In this document: positions 16,387 to 24,896 of the stretch, piece after piece | Layout of the letters: each line of letters opens with the position of its first letter | How positions within the stretch are numbered: position 1 is the first letter of the stretch | Assembly: GCA_016860685.1 (NCBI GenBank) | Contig: BOJX01000021.1 | Location: forward strand, 1 to 38,334 | Direction: 5' to 3' | DNA from: Planctomycetota bacterium | GTDB lineage: Bacteria > Planctomycetota > Phycisphaerae > UBA1845 | DNA: 38,334 nt | The notes under the pieces: generated by a model | The model's database searches: none | The model's input: only the letters and a program-made list of their open reading frames with translations | Told to the model about the DNA's origin: nothing | Translations under genes and position numbers: made by a program

Positions 16387-16938
16387 ATGACACAGGATCG
16401 CACGCGGATCACGGTCGTCACGACCGGCGGCACGATCGAGAAGACCTACGACGAAGCCGGGGGCGCGCTGCTGAACCGGTCGTCGAACGTGCCGGCGCTG
16501 GTGGCGACGCTGCGCCTGCCGGATTTGCGCATCACCTACGATCACCTCTTCTCGAAGGACTCGTTGTACATGACCGACGAGGATCGGGGGCGGGTTCTGG
16601 AGGCGGTGCGGCGTCACATGACGGACTCCGACGCGATCATGATCGTCCACGGCACGGACACGCTGACCGTCACGGGTGAGCTCCTGTTCCGGGAGCTTGC
16701 GGACCTGCGCGTGCCGGTTGTTTTAACGGGCGCGATGAAACCGCTCGAAATGCGCGACTCGGACTCGATCCAGAACGTGACGGAATCCTTGCTCGCGTGC
16801 CGGCTGCTGCCGCCCGGTGTGTACGCGGTGATGCACAACCGGGTGCTGGCGTTCCCCGGCGTCATCAAGGACCGTGTCAACCTGACGTTCAGCCTCGCCG
16901 GCAGAAAGGCCGCCACCAACTCGCACCCGACCCCGTGA
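16387..16938 (+). CDS. Single-domain asparaginase-like protein
   Basis: 183-aa protein matching only the N-terminal domain of type I/II L-asparaginases (full length about 330 aa). Both nucleophile regions are intact: T16 in VTTGGTIEKTY and T90-D91 in IVHGTDTLTVTG, with VVLTGAMKPLEMRDSD following. It ends in a proper stop and has a good GGAGAGGG site, so it is a genuine short form rather than a wreck; short asparaginase-domain proteins occur in several phyla. Since the normal active site lies at a dimer interface completed by the C-terminal domain, asparaginase activity is doubtful. Its TGA overlaps the ATG of the FHA gene (bases 16936-16940 read TGATG), implying translational coupling and joint function. 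Confidence 0.85.
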   Translation: MTQDRTRITVVTTGGTIEKTYDEAGGALLNRSSNVPALVATLRLPDLRITYDHLFSKDSLYMTDEDRGRVLEAVRRHMTDSDAIMIVHGTDTLTVTGELLFRELADLRVPVVLTGAMKPLEMRDSDSIQNVTESLLACRLLPPGVYAVMHNRVLAFPGVIKDRVNLTFSLAGRKAATNSHPTP

Positions 16939-17594
16939 TGCACGACTTTCGACTCAAACTCGTCGCCGGTCCCCAGCACGTCGGTCGGGCGTTCTCTCTC
17001 GATCCGAGCCGATCCGTGACAATCGGGCGCCGCTCGGAATGTACGATCGGACTGGACTCCCCCCGCGTCTCCCCGATTCATATAAGATTGCGGTCGGACG
17101 GTGCGTTGTGGCGGCTCGAAGCCGGACAGACCACGCTGGGTCACACGGCCCTGCTGCTGGTGAACGAGGAGCGCCGGACCGAGGCGGAACTGTCGCCGGG
17201 CGACGAGTTCGACGTGGGTGGACACCGCTTCCGCCTCGAGGACGACCTGCCGACGGACCCCGACGTCGCGGCGCTGCCCACCCTGCGGTTGAACGTGCGG
17301 CGCGGACCCGCCGCTCCCGAGACGGCCTTTTCCGCACTCGCGCCGACGAGCTTCATCATCGGGCACAGCCGAACGGCGCTCTTCCTGCTGCCCGAGGCCA
17401 GCGCCTCGCGCCATCATTGCCGCATGCGCTGGACGGACGAGGGGTGGGTCGTCGAGGACTTGTCCAGTCGGAACGGGACGTTCCTCAACGGCGAGCGCGT
17501 GACCCGCGCCCGGCTCGCGCCGCTCGATCATATCCGCATCGGGCGGTACGATGTGCAGGTCGAGTTTGTCGAGAACGACGCTCAGAGCCGCTAG
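16938..17594 (+). CDS. Double FHA-domain protein
   Basis: 218-aa cytoplasmic protein with two forkhead-associated (phospho-Thr-binding) domains. The second (about 115-212) is canonical: G142 in FIIGHS, S157-R158-H159, and N179-G180-T181 in LSSRNGTFLNGE. The first (about 5-100) has the opening VTIGRRSE and a SPIH motif (45-48) but lacks the NGT loop, so it is probably structural or has lost phosphopeptide binding. The start codon overlaps the stop of the asparaginase-like gene, and no ribosome site of its own is needed. FHA proteins usually read Ser/Thr-kinase output; a large kinase is encoded about 4 kb away on the opposite strand, which makes it a candidate partner (inference). Confidence 0.9.
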   Translation: MHDFRLKLVAGPQHVGRAFSLDPSRSVTIGRRSECTIGLDSPRVSPIHIRLRSDGALWRLEAGQTTLGHTALLLVNEERRTEAELSPGDEFDVGGHRFRLEDDLPTDPDVAALPTLRLNVRRGPAAPETAFSALAPTSFIIGHSRTALFLLPEASASRHHCRMRWTDEGWVVEDLSSRNGTFLNGERVTRARLAPLDHIRIGRYDVQVEFVENDAQSR

Positions 17595-17627
17595 CGACGC
17601 GCCGAGGCACGCGCGGCGCCTTTCAAC

Positions 17628-18941
17628 ATGAGCACGCGCGAGCAGATCATCCAGGCCGACCTCACGTATGTCGGCGACGCCTTTGTTCCCGACGTGCAGG
17701 TCGCCGTGGATTCCGGAGGGCGGATTCTCCGCGTCGGGGCGCTGGGCACGACGCCGTCGCTGGTGCTGCGCGATCGGGCGCTCCTTCCGGGCATGATCAA
17801 CGCACACAGCCACGCCTTTCAACGCGGCATGCGCGGACACGGCGAGGTGTTCCCGTGGGAGAGGATGCGCGACGACTCGGGAGCGCGGGGGGACTTCTGG
17901 TCGTGGCGCGAGGCGATGTACCGTCTCGTGCTCGACATGAACGTCGACCGGATGTACGACCTTTCCCGCGCGGCGTACGAGGAAATGCTCGCCGCGGGCA
18001 TCACCACCGTCGGCGAGTTTCATTACCTGCACCACGACGCTGACACGGACACGTGGACCCTTGATGAACCGCTTCTTGCCGCCGCGCGTGACGCCGGCAT
18101 CCGCCTTGTTCTGCTTTACACGTACTACCGCACCGGCGGGATCAGTCAGCCGCTTTCCCCGGCACAGCGGCGGTTTCACACGGCCTCGCCGTCGGCGTAC
18201 TGGCGGCGCGTTGACGAGATTGCGGCGCGTCTCGACCCGGACACGCAGACGATCGGGGCGGTCGTTCACAGCGTCCGCGCCGCGTCGCTCGACGACCTGG
18301 CGGAGATTCATGCGGAGTCGAAGCGGCGGCGGATGCCTTTTCACATGCACGTTGAGGAGCAGGTGCGGGAGATTCAGGATTGTCGAGCGGCGTACGACAT
18401 GACGCCGATGCGCGCCGTCCTTTCCCGCGTCGAGGTGGATGACCGGTTCACCTCAGTGCATTGCACGCACACCGATCCCGCGGATATGTCGGAATACCTT
18501 GCCGCTGGCGGGAGGGTGTGTCTTTGTCCGTTGACGGAGGCGAACCTCGGCGACGGCGTCGCGGACGTGCCGCACATCCTGGAGCGGAACGGGTGCGTTG
18601 CGATCGGCTCCGATCTGAACTCGCGTTTGTGCATGTCGGAAGAGCTGCGCCTCGTCGAATACGCCCAACGCCTGATCCGTCAGCGGCGCGGCATCGTCGC
18701 CGATGACGGCGGGCGCATCGGAGCGCCCCTCTTCCGGATGGCGACACTTCACGGTGCGGAGTCGCTGGCGGCGCCGGCGGGCGTCATCGAGCGAGGTCGC
18801 CTCGCGGATTTTTTCACGCTTGACCTGACCTGCCCGACCCTGGCCGGGTGGACGGCCGAGACGCTGCTGGAGACGTTCATCTTCGGCGCCGGAAACGAGG
18901 CGGTGAGGGAGGTCTGCGTCGGCGGGCGCTGGCGGCGGTGA
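17628..18941 (+). CDS. HutF-like amidohydrolase (formimidoylglutamate deiminase family)
   Basis: 437-aa metal-dependent amidohydrolase. It follows HutF closely: H60 and H62 (NAHSHAFQRGMRG), FWSWREAMYR (90-99), GEFHYLHHD (129-137), HSVRA with R217, H241 and E244 in HMHVEEQ, H281 in CTHTDPAD, CPLTEANLGDG (300-310) and metal/catalytic D329. HutF removes ammonia from N-formimino-L-glutamate in histidine degradation. Difference: HutF has SDSH where this protein has SDLN, and no other hut gene is present, so the substrate may differ. The ATG at 17628 has no good Shine-Dalgarno, and lies 33 bases after the FHA gene, suggesting coupling. I call the family with confidence but not the substrate. Confidence 0.8.
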   Translation: MSTREQIIQADLTYVGDAFVPDVQVAVDSGGRILRVGALGTTPSLVLRDRALLPGMINAHSHAFQRGMRGHGEVFPWERMRDDSGARGDFWSWREAMYRLVLDMNVDRMYDLSRAAYEEMLAAGITTVGEFHYLHHDADTDTWTLDEPLLAAARDAGIRLVLLYTYYRTGGISQPLSPAQRRFHTASPSAYWRRVDEIAARLDPDTQTIGAVVHSVRAASLDDLAEIHAESKRRRMPFHMHVEEQVREIQDCRAAYDMTPMRAVLSRVEVDDRFTSVHCTHTDPADMSEYLAAGGRVCLCPLTEANLGDGVADVPHILERNGCVAIGSDLNSRLCMSEELRLVEYAQRLIRQRRGIVADDGGRIGAPLFRMATLHGAESLAAPAGVIERGRLADFFTLDLTCPTLAGWTAETLLETFIFGAGNEAVREVCVGGRWRR

Positions 18942-19017
18942 GGTCCGTGCCGCTGCGGTCTTGCGTCAGTTATTCCCTCGCCTTGATCGCCGGAGGCAGG
19001 CGCGGTCTGCTGGTCGC

Positions 19018-20055
19018 ATGAACGTGTTGATCCTTCATGATGAGCTTCCACCGGACGCGCGACCGGACGAGCTGGACGTCTTCACCCAGGTCCGGGCGAT
19101 CGGCGCGGCACTGGAGGCGCTCGGACATCGGTGGTCCGCCGCAGGCGTGACGCTTGATCTTGCGGCGCTGCAACGACGGCTGGGCGAACCCCCGGCCTGC
19201 GACGTCGTCGTCAATCTTGTCGAATCCCTCGCGCGGCGCATGCGCCTCGCGCATTACGTGCCCGCGCTGCTGGACGCGCTGGGTGTGCCTTATACCGGTG
19301 TGCCGACCGAAGGACTTTTCCTGACCTGCGGCAAGACGACGGCGAAGCGGCATCTTGCACAGTGCGGCATCGCCACGCCGTCCTGGGTCGAGGAGGGCGA
19401 CGAAACCGAACCGCATGCAGCTTTCCTGCCCGGAAGATACATCATCAAGTCGGTCTGGGAGCACGCATCGCTGGGACTCGACGACGATGCGATCGTCGAG
19501 GCGAGCTCACCCGACGATCTCCGACGCGTCCTCCGCTCACGGCGGGATCGACTCGGCGGTGAAGCGTTTGCGGAAGCCTACATTGACGGGCGGGAATTCA
19601 ATCTCGCCTTGCTCGAGTCCGCGCCGGAGCCGGCCGCTCCGCGCGGCGCAGCCGTCACGCACGGGCACGCCCCCGCGGAAGTGCTTCCTCCGGCGGAGAT
19701 CACCTTCGTCGATTACGCCCCCGGCAAGCCGAAGATCGTCGGTTACGCGGCGAAGTGGGCGGAGGAGTCGTTCGAGTACCACCGGACGCCGCGGCGCTTT
19801 GCGTTCCCGCCTGAGGATGCGCCGCTTGTGCGCCGGCTCCGCGAGTCGGCGCTGCAATGCTGGGGCGTGTTCCGACTCCGCGGATATGCCCGCGTGGACT
19901 TCCGCGTCGATGAACACGGCGCGCCGTGGGTGCTCGAGATCAACGCGAACCCCTGCCTGTCGCCCGACGCGGGTTACATGGCGGCAGCCGCCGAGGCGGG
20001 CCTGACGTACCGCGACGTGGTGGACCGCCTTCTGTGCGCCGCCGTCGCCCGGTGA
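19018..20055 (+). CDS. D-Ala-D-Ala-ligase-like ATP-grasp enzyme
   Basis: 345-aa ATP-grasp ligase. The Ddl-type fold is visible: N-terminal domain (1-95) ending in PYTG (91-94), then LTCGKTTAKRHLAQCGIATP (102-121), ATP-binding K144 in YIIKSVWEHASLGLD, D294 in ARVDFRV, and metal-binding E307/N309 in WVLEINANPCLSPDAGY. True Ddl enzymes carry a DK in the first motif where GK stands here, so the acceptor may not be D-alanine. Many such stand-alone ligases make dipeptides or amide bonds of unknown kind. The ATG at 19018 is chosen by homology; no strong ribosome site is near it (GGAGG lies about 20 bases away). It follows the HutF-like gene by 76 bases in the same direction, which suggests a shared pathway. 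Confidence 0.82.
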   Translation: MNVLILHDELPPDARPDELDVFTQVRAIGAALEALGHRWSAAGVTLDLAALQRRLGEPPACDVVVNLVESLARRMRLAHYVPALLDALGVPYTGVPTEGLFLTCGKTTAKRHLAQCGIATPSWVEEGDETEPHAAFLPGRYIIKSVWEHASLGLDDDAIVEASSPDDLRRVLRSRRDRLGGEAFAEAYIDGREFNLALLESAPEPAAPRGAAVTHGHAPAEVLPPAEITFVDYAPGKPKIVGYAAKWAEESFEYHRTPRRFAFPPEDAPLVRRLRESALQCWGVFRLRGYARVDFRVDEHGAPWVLEINANPCLSPDAGYMAAAAEAGLTYRDVVDRLLCAAVAR

Positions 20056-20116
20056 TCCTCCGCACCCGCGGGTGAACCCGACACGGGAGCGAAGCGTGGT
20101 GCGCCAATCCCGGGAG

Positions 20117-20824
20117 TCAGGATCCCTTGCATGCCGCGGGGGGCGGCGGAGGCGGCGACGCCTCGCGAAGCTGCGGAACCTGGGACGCGCAGACCCACCC
20201 GGTCATGCCGGACGTCCAGACAAAAGCATCACGGCCGATCCGTCCGGAGGCGATCGCTCCGGAGAGCTGTTGCGTCGTGAAAGGCCCCTGCGTCTGACCC
20301 TCGATCGCCACGTGCCAGACCTGACCCCCGGTGGAGGGCGGCGGCGGCGGCGCGGTCATCGTCGCACACCCGCCCGCGCCGTGCATCATCTGCTGCGCCA
20401 TCGCCATCCCCATCCCGATCCCCATCCCGGCGGCCGCTCCGCCCCCGCCGCCCGGGTTCGCCGCCGCCGCCGTCATCGCCTGCCCCATCTGGTACTGCTG
20501 GTACCGTCCGAGATCGCCGATCACGTTCAGGCTGGTCTTCGTATCCAGCGCCTTCTCCACCTCCTCGGGCAAACTGATGTTCACGATGTAAAGCTGAGGA
20601 ACGTCAAGCCCGTATTCATGATCGACGCGCCCCACGACCGCCTCGCGAAGCTGCGCCGACAGCGTCTCGTAGTTGGAGGCGAGATCCAGCGCCGCGATCC
20701 GCGACTTGCCCAGCATGTCGCCCAGCGCCGTGGCGATGATCGCCCGCAACAACTCCTGAATCTCATCCGCCTCGAACGCCTCGCCCTGCGCGGGCAGGGG
20801 GATTCGGGTCCGACGAGGGTTCAT
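20117..20824 (-). pseudogene. SPFH/GYF_2 protein lacking its N-terminal half
   Basis: The 235-aa frame matches the C-terminal half of the SPFH (virion-core-like, YdjI-type) protein family: FEADEIQELLRAIIATALG, the helix around ALDLASNYETLSAQLRE, YIVNISLPEEVEKALD and GDLGRYQQYQMGQAM, then a Gly/Met-rich linker (about 124-150) and a GYF_2 domain (168-222, VWHVAIEGQTQGPFTTQQL). Full-length relatives have about 150-170 further residues ahead of this point, forming the SPFH core. The 270 bases upstream, in all three frames, hold no such sequence and contain stops. Hence the gene is 5'-truncated by deletion, or an unusual short form started at ATG 20824 (GTG 20854 also possible). No good ribosome site is visible. 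Membership is clear; functionality is doubtful. Confidence 0.75.
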
Positions 20825-20854
20825 TCGGCAGAAACGATCGAATACGCGCGTCAC

Positions 20855-21124
20855 AGGTGCCGAGAATCCGACGATGCCCCTCAGATGCGAGGCTTCTCGG
20901 CCTGTCGCTCGGCGGTTTCATTTATCGCGCGTTACGTGATCGGACGCCGTGACGGCGGTGACGAGCGGCCTCTTGCTCCAGGCGGGAGCGGATCGTGAAG
21001 CGCCACGCGGGTCTCCTCAGCGGCAAGGTCGTTGCATCAACACGGATCACGGACCTCCGGTTCGCCCGTGTCCGGCAATCCTCCGCGCTCCGATGCAAAC
21101 GCAAGGAACCCGCAACTCACCGCC
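20855..21124. other. Gap holding no SPFH 5' half
   Basis: 270 bases between the truncated SPFH gene and the stop of the kinase gene. Translation in all minus-strand frames gives Arg-rich or interrupted sequence with no SPFH resemblance, and the plus strand is equally empty. No insertion-sequence ends or inverted repeats are evident, so the cause of the loss is not visible. Confidence 0.5.
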
Positions 21125-24100
21125 TTAAGGCGCATCCCAGACCCGGGTCACGCCGTCCGTCGAGATCGAGATAAGGCGCCTCGCCTCCGGCGTGAACGAA
21201 AGTTCGGCGAGGCTCCTCTCATGCCCGCGCAGGGTCAACAACGGCGTAAGCGACGCCGCATCGACGAGCGCGATCCGCCCGGTGCTCATGCCCGCCGCCA
21301 GCGGCGCACCCGCGGCGCCTCCCGTCAGCGCCACCACCGCGCCCCGTCCGACCGCCGTCGTGGTGACGGTCCGCCGCGTCGTCGAATCCCAGAGCATGAC
21401 CTGTCCAACTTCGTTCCCGACCGCCAAGACGCCGGCTCCCGCGAACGCGAGGCTGGTCACCTTGGCTCCAACTCCGGAAAACTCCGCCGTGCCGCGCCCG
21501 TCCGGAAGCGACCAGGTCCGGACCGATCCGTCCCAGGATCCCGTCGCCAGAGTGTTCTCGTCCGAGGCGAACGCCGCCGCGACCACCGCATCCGTGTGTC
21601 CCGCCAGAGTAAGCGGTCGATCCGGCGAGTCCACCGGAACGATGACGACCTCTCCGCCGGCCAACCCGGCGGCCAGATACGCACCGCCCGCCGACCACGC
21701 GACATGCATCGGCGCCCCCGGAAGCGCCAGCTCAGGACCGAGGGCTTCCTGTGCGTCAAACGCTTCCGCCTCCGCCGACTCGCCTGCCCCGGATGCACGC
21801 AGCGGCCTGATGTTCCACGTCTTCAGCGCGCGGTCCGCGCCGCACGTGGCGAGCCGCGCGCCATCGGGAGAAAAGACCACCGCGTCGATGACGGCGGTGT
21901 GCGCGTCGAACTGCGCAAGCCTGCGCCCGCTCGCAAGATCGAAGATTGCGATCCGTGCCGCCCCGCCTCCGTCCCCGGCCGGCGCCGCCGCCAGCGTGCG
22001 ACCGTCCGGCGAGATCGCCGCCGCACTCACGCCGCCCGAAATTGTCACCGGTGATGATCCCTTCTCCGCCTGGTTCGCGTCCCACAGTTTCACGGTTCCG
22101 TCCGCCGACGCCGTCGCGATCCACGAAAAATCAGGGCTGAACGCCACCGACGTGACCCGGTCCACATGCCCGCGAAGCACCGCGATCTCGAAACCGGTCG
22201 TGGCGTCGTACAAGCGCAGCCCGCCGTCCGCCGAACCCGCCGCCACGCGCGTCCCGTCCGGACTGATCGCCACGCTCGCCACGTCTCCGCCTGCGATCTG
22301 AAGCGTCGTCAACTCCCGCCCGTTCGAGACGGTCCAGACTTTGATCATCCCCCACGACGCCGACGCCGCCATGTCGCCGTAACGACTCACCGCCAGTGCA
22401 TTCACCCGCTGCGCATGCCCCGCATACGTGAGCACTTCCCTGCGGCCCGGCACATCCCAGACCTTCACAACGTTGTCCCACGCTCCGGACAGAAGACGCT
22501 GGCCGCTGGACGTGAAATCCAGCGCCGTCACCCACCCGGTGTGCCCCGTCAGTGTCGCCTGCGCCGCGCCGTCCGGAACGCTCCACAACCGCACCGTCCC
22601 GTCGCGCGACGCCGACGCCAGCAGCGACCCCTCGGGTCGAAACGCCACCCGCGTGACACCGGCTTCGTGCCCAGCAAGACGCGCGACGCGCTCTCCGCGC
22701 TCCGCGTCCCAGAGCAGCAACTCGCCGTCCAGCGCCCCGCCCGCCACGTAACGCCCGTCAGGACTGAACCGCACGCACGCGACCGCTGCCTTAGGTCCCG
22801 CCAGTTCGCGTTCAACCTGCCGGGATCCGATCGACGCCACGCGAATCCGCCCGTCTTCCGTTCCCCACGCCACGCGCGAACCGTCCGCCGAGAACGCGAC
22901 ATCCAGCGCGGGGCCTCCCGCGTCCAGCGTGAATGTGCTCCGGTCCGCCAGCCCCGAAAGATGCCACCACTCCCACCCGCGCAACGCCGCCGCCGTCTGA
23001 TCCAGCCGGCTCTGCGCCGCCGCCACGTCCCCCGCCCGCAACGCCGCGTCCGCCCCGCCGATCCCGGCAAGGTACGCCTGGCGCTCCGCCTCAAGCCGCT
23101 GCTCGTCGGCGCGCTTCCGCGCCTCTGCTTCCTTCTCGCGCGCCTTTTCCGCCTCCGTCTTGGCGGTGAGCGCCGCCTCTTTCGCCAGGTCCGCAGCCTG
23201 TTTCTGCTCTTGCGCGTCCTTCCTCAGCCGCGACTGCTCCTGATACAGGAAGTACATCCAGATCGCCGTCCCGCACACCAACGCGACAAAAACCGCCGCC
23301 GCCGAAAGCCCGGCGCGATACCGCCGCACCGTCTTGCGCAGCACGTACCAACTGCTGTCCGCACGAGCCTCGATCGGCTCGCCCTCGAGGTATCGGCGCA
23401 AATCCCGCGCGAACTCCCCGGCGCTTTGATAGCGCCGGTCCGGCTCCTTCGCCAGCGCCTTCAACACGATCGTCTGCACGTCCTCGTCAAAGGGGCACTC
23501 CTTCGACAGCTTGCGCCGCAGGCCGTTTTCAGACGCTTGCCACCGCTTGATCGGCGGCATCGGCGAGGTGTCCGTGATGTTCTGCACCACCTCCATCAGG
23601 CTCCCCACGACCCGGTACGGATACTCGCCCGTCAGCAGGTTGTAGAGAATCACCCCCAGTGCATACACGTCCGTCCGCGTGTCCACCTGGTCATGCCGGC
23701 CCGTCGCCTGCTCCGGCGACATGTAAGGCAGCGTGCCGACGACCTCGTCCGTCATCGACACGGGGGCGTCCGTCGATCCGTCCAGCAGCTTCGCCAGACC
23801 GAAATCAAGAATCTTCGGATACGCGCGAAGCGCGGGCGTCCCGTCGCCGATGCGCCGCGAGCCCGACGACTCCGTCTCCTCCGACACCAGCACGTTTCCC
23901 GGCTTCAGGTCGCGGTGAATCATCCCGCGCTGATGCGCGTACTGAACGCCGTCGCACACCTCCAGAAAAAGCCGGATCGTCTCCTCCAGCGTGCATTGCC
24001 GGTCGCGTACGTGTCGGTCCAGCGTGACGCCGTCCACGTAATCCATCACGTAGAACTGCCGCCCGTCGCGCGTCAGTCCCGAGTGAAAAATCGAGATGAT

Positions 24101-24676
24101 GTTCGGGTGCTTGAGTTGCGCAACCAGCTCAATCTCGCGTTCGAAACGCTTCCGGACCGCCGGCGACGCCCCCGCTCCTGAGAGCAGCAGCTTGATCGCC
24201 ACGCGCCGCTTCGTCGACTGTTGTGTCGCAAGGTACACGACGCCCTGCCCCCCGCGGCTGATCTCGCGGTGAATGTCGTAACCCGGAATCAGCGTGCGCA
24301 GATCGCCCGGAACCGCCGGGGCCTCGCCACCTCCTCTCCCGCTGCTCGATCCGACCGCGATCGTCAGGTCCGCCGGCGCCGCGGTTTCTGAAGGCGTTGA
24401 GGTACGTGGAACGAGGATCGTCTGATCGACAGCCCCACCCGCGCTTCTTGACGAAGGCTCGGCGCCCGCTGCCTGCGTCGGACGTGACGCGGGGACCGCG
24501 ATCGTCACGTCCGCGGGCGACGCCAGCGCCGCCGCCAGCTCCGGCGCCAGGTCCGGGTGACGAGCGACGATCTCGGCGTCCGTCAGCGCCTCTCCCCGCG
24601 CGCGCCGCGCCCGCACGTCGCTCAGGACGCGCTCGATCCTTTGCCGCCGTCCAGCATCCGAGGGTGAAGGTGTCAT
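21125..24676 (-). CDS. Membrane Ser/Thr protein kinase with C-terminal WD40 propellers
   Basis: 1183-aa Hanks-type kinase. Order: a soluble tail (1-130) with three DxTIxV repeats (56-61, 84-89, 103-108); kinase domain (about 133-432) with RGGQGVVYLA loop, K162, catalytic H254-R255-D256, D291-F-G and SPEQA (320-324); one transmembrane helix (455-478); a charged coiled coil (480-535); and about thirteen WD40 repeats from 585 to the end, enough for two propellers outside the membrane. All catalytic residues are present, so it should be active. About twenty extra residues sit between HRD and DFG (266-286). This architecture is widespread in Planctomycetota. The sensor half is outside, so it probably transmits an envelope signal; targets are unknown. 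Start ATG 24676 lacks a clear Shine-Dalgarno. No ECF sigma gene is adjacent. Confidence 0.93.
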   Translation of the reverse strand: MTPSPSDAGRRQRIERVLSDVRARRARGEALTDAEIVARHPDLAPELAAALASPADVTIAVPASRPTQAAGAEPSSRSAGGAVDQTILVPRTSTPSETAAPADLTIAVGSSSGRGGGEAPAVPGDLRTLIPGYDIHREISRGGQGVVYLATQQSTKRRVAIKLLLSGAGASPAVRKRFEREIELVAQLKHPNIISIFHSGLTRDGRQFYVMDYVDGVTLDRHVRDRQCTLEETIRLFLEVCDGVQYAHQRGMIHRDLKPGNVLVSEETESSGSRRIGDGTPALRAYPKILDFGLAKLLDGSTDAPVSMTDEVVGTLPYMSPEQATGRHDQVDTRTDVYALGVILYNLLTGEYPYRVVGSLMEVVQNITDTSPMPPIKRWQASENGLRRKLSKECPFDEDVQTIVLKALAKEPDRRYQSAGEFARDLRRYLEGEPIEARADSSWYVLRKTVRRYRAGLSAAAVFVALVCGTAIWMYFLYQEQSRLRKDAQEQKQAADLAKEAALTAKTEAEKAREKEAEARKRADEQRLEAERQAYLAGIGGADAALRAGDVAAAQSRLDQTAAALRGWEWWHLSGLADRSTFTLDAGGPALDVAFSADGSRVAWGTEDGRIRVASIGSRQVERELAGPKAAVACVRFSPDGRYVAGGALDGELLLWDAERGERVARLAGHEAGVTRVAFRPEGSLLASASRDGTVRLWSVPDGAAQATLTGHTGWVTALDFTSSGQRLLSGAWDNVVKVWDVPGRREVLTYAGHAQRVNALAVSRYGDMAASASWGMIKVWTVSNGRELTTLQIAGGDVASVAISPDGTRVAAGSADGGLRLYDATTGFEIAVLRGHVDRVTSVAFSPDFSWIATASADGTVKLWDANQAEKGSSPVTISGGVSAAAISPDGRTLAAAPAGDGGGAARIAIFDLASGRRLAQFDAHTAVIDAVVFSPDGARLATCGADRALKTWNIRPLRASGAGESAEAEAFDAQEALGPELALPGAPMHVAWSAGGAYLAAGLAGGEVVIVPVDSPDRPLTLAGHTDAVVAAAFASDENTLATGSWDGSVRTWSLPDGRGTAEFSGVGAKVTSLAFAGAGVLAVGNEVGQVMLWDSTTRRTVTTTAVGRGAVVALTGGAAGAPLAAGMSTGRIALVDAASLTPLLTLRGHERSLAELSFTPEARRLISISTDGVTRVWDAP

Positions 24677-24896
24677 GACGATCGTGTTGCGTCCGACGCG
24701 GAAACCTGATGCCGGGACTCACTTGACCGGCAGGGGCCGGCGCTGCGTTTGCGGTTTTCGCCCTACGCATGATACGCCCCGCTCCCGTGCGGCGCAAGCC
24801 CCAACCCCTTCCCGGATCGCGGGACGCTTCGTTGACCCGCCGACCCCTCCTGCCCTACATTCCACCTTCCTCCACGCGGCCCCGGATGCTTGACTC

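Noticed and set aside
16387-16938. Short asparaginase as a broken gene
   Set aside because: It has a clean start, intact catalytic motifs and a stop precisely overlapping the next start; single-domain forms are known.
22166-24181. 671-codon plus-strand frame opposite the kinase
   Set aside because: Shadow of the kinase/WD40 gene; no recognisable domain.
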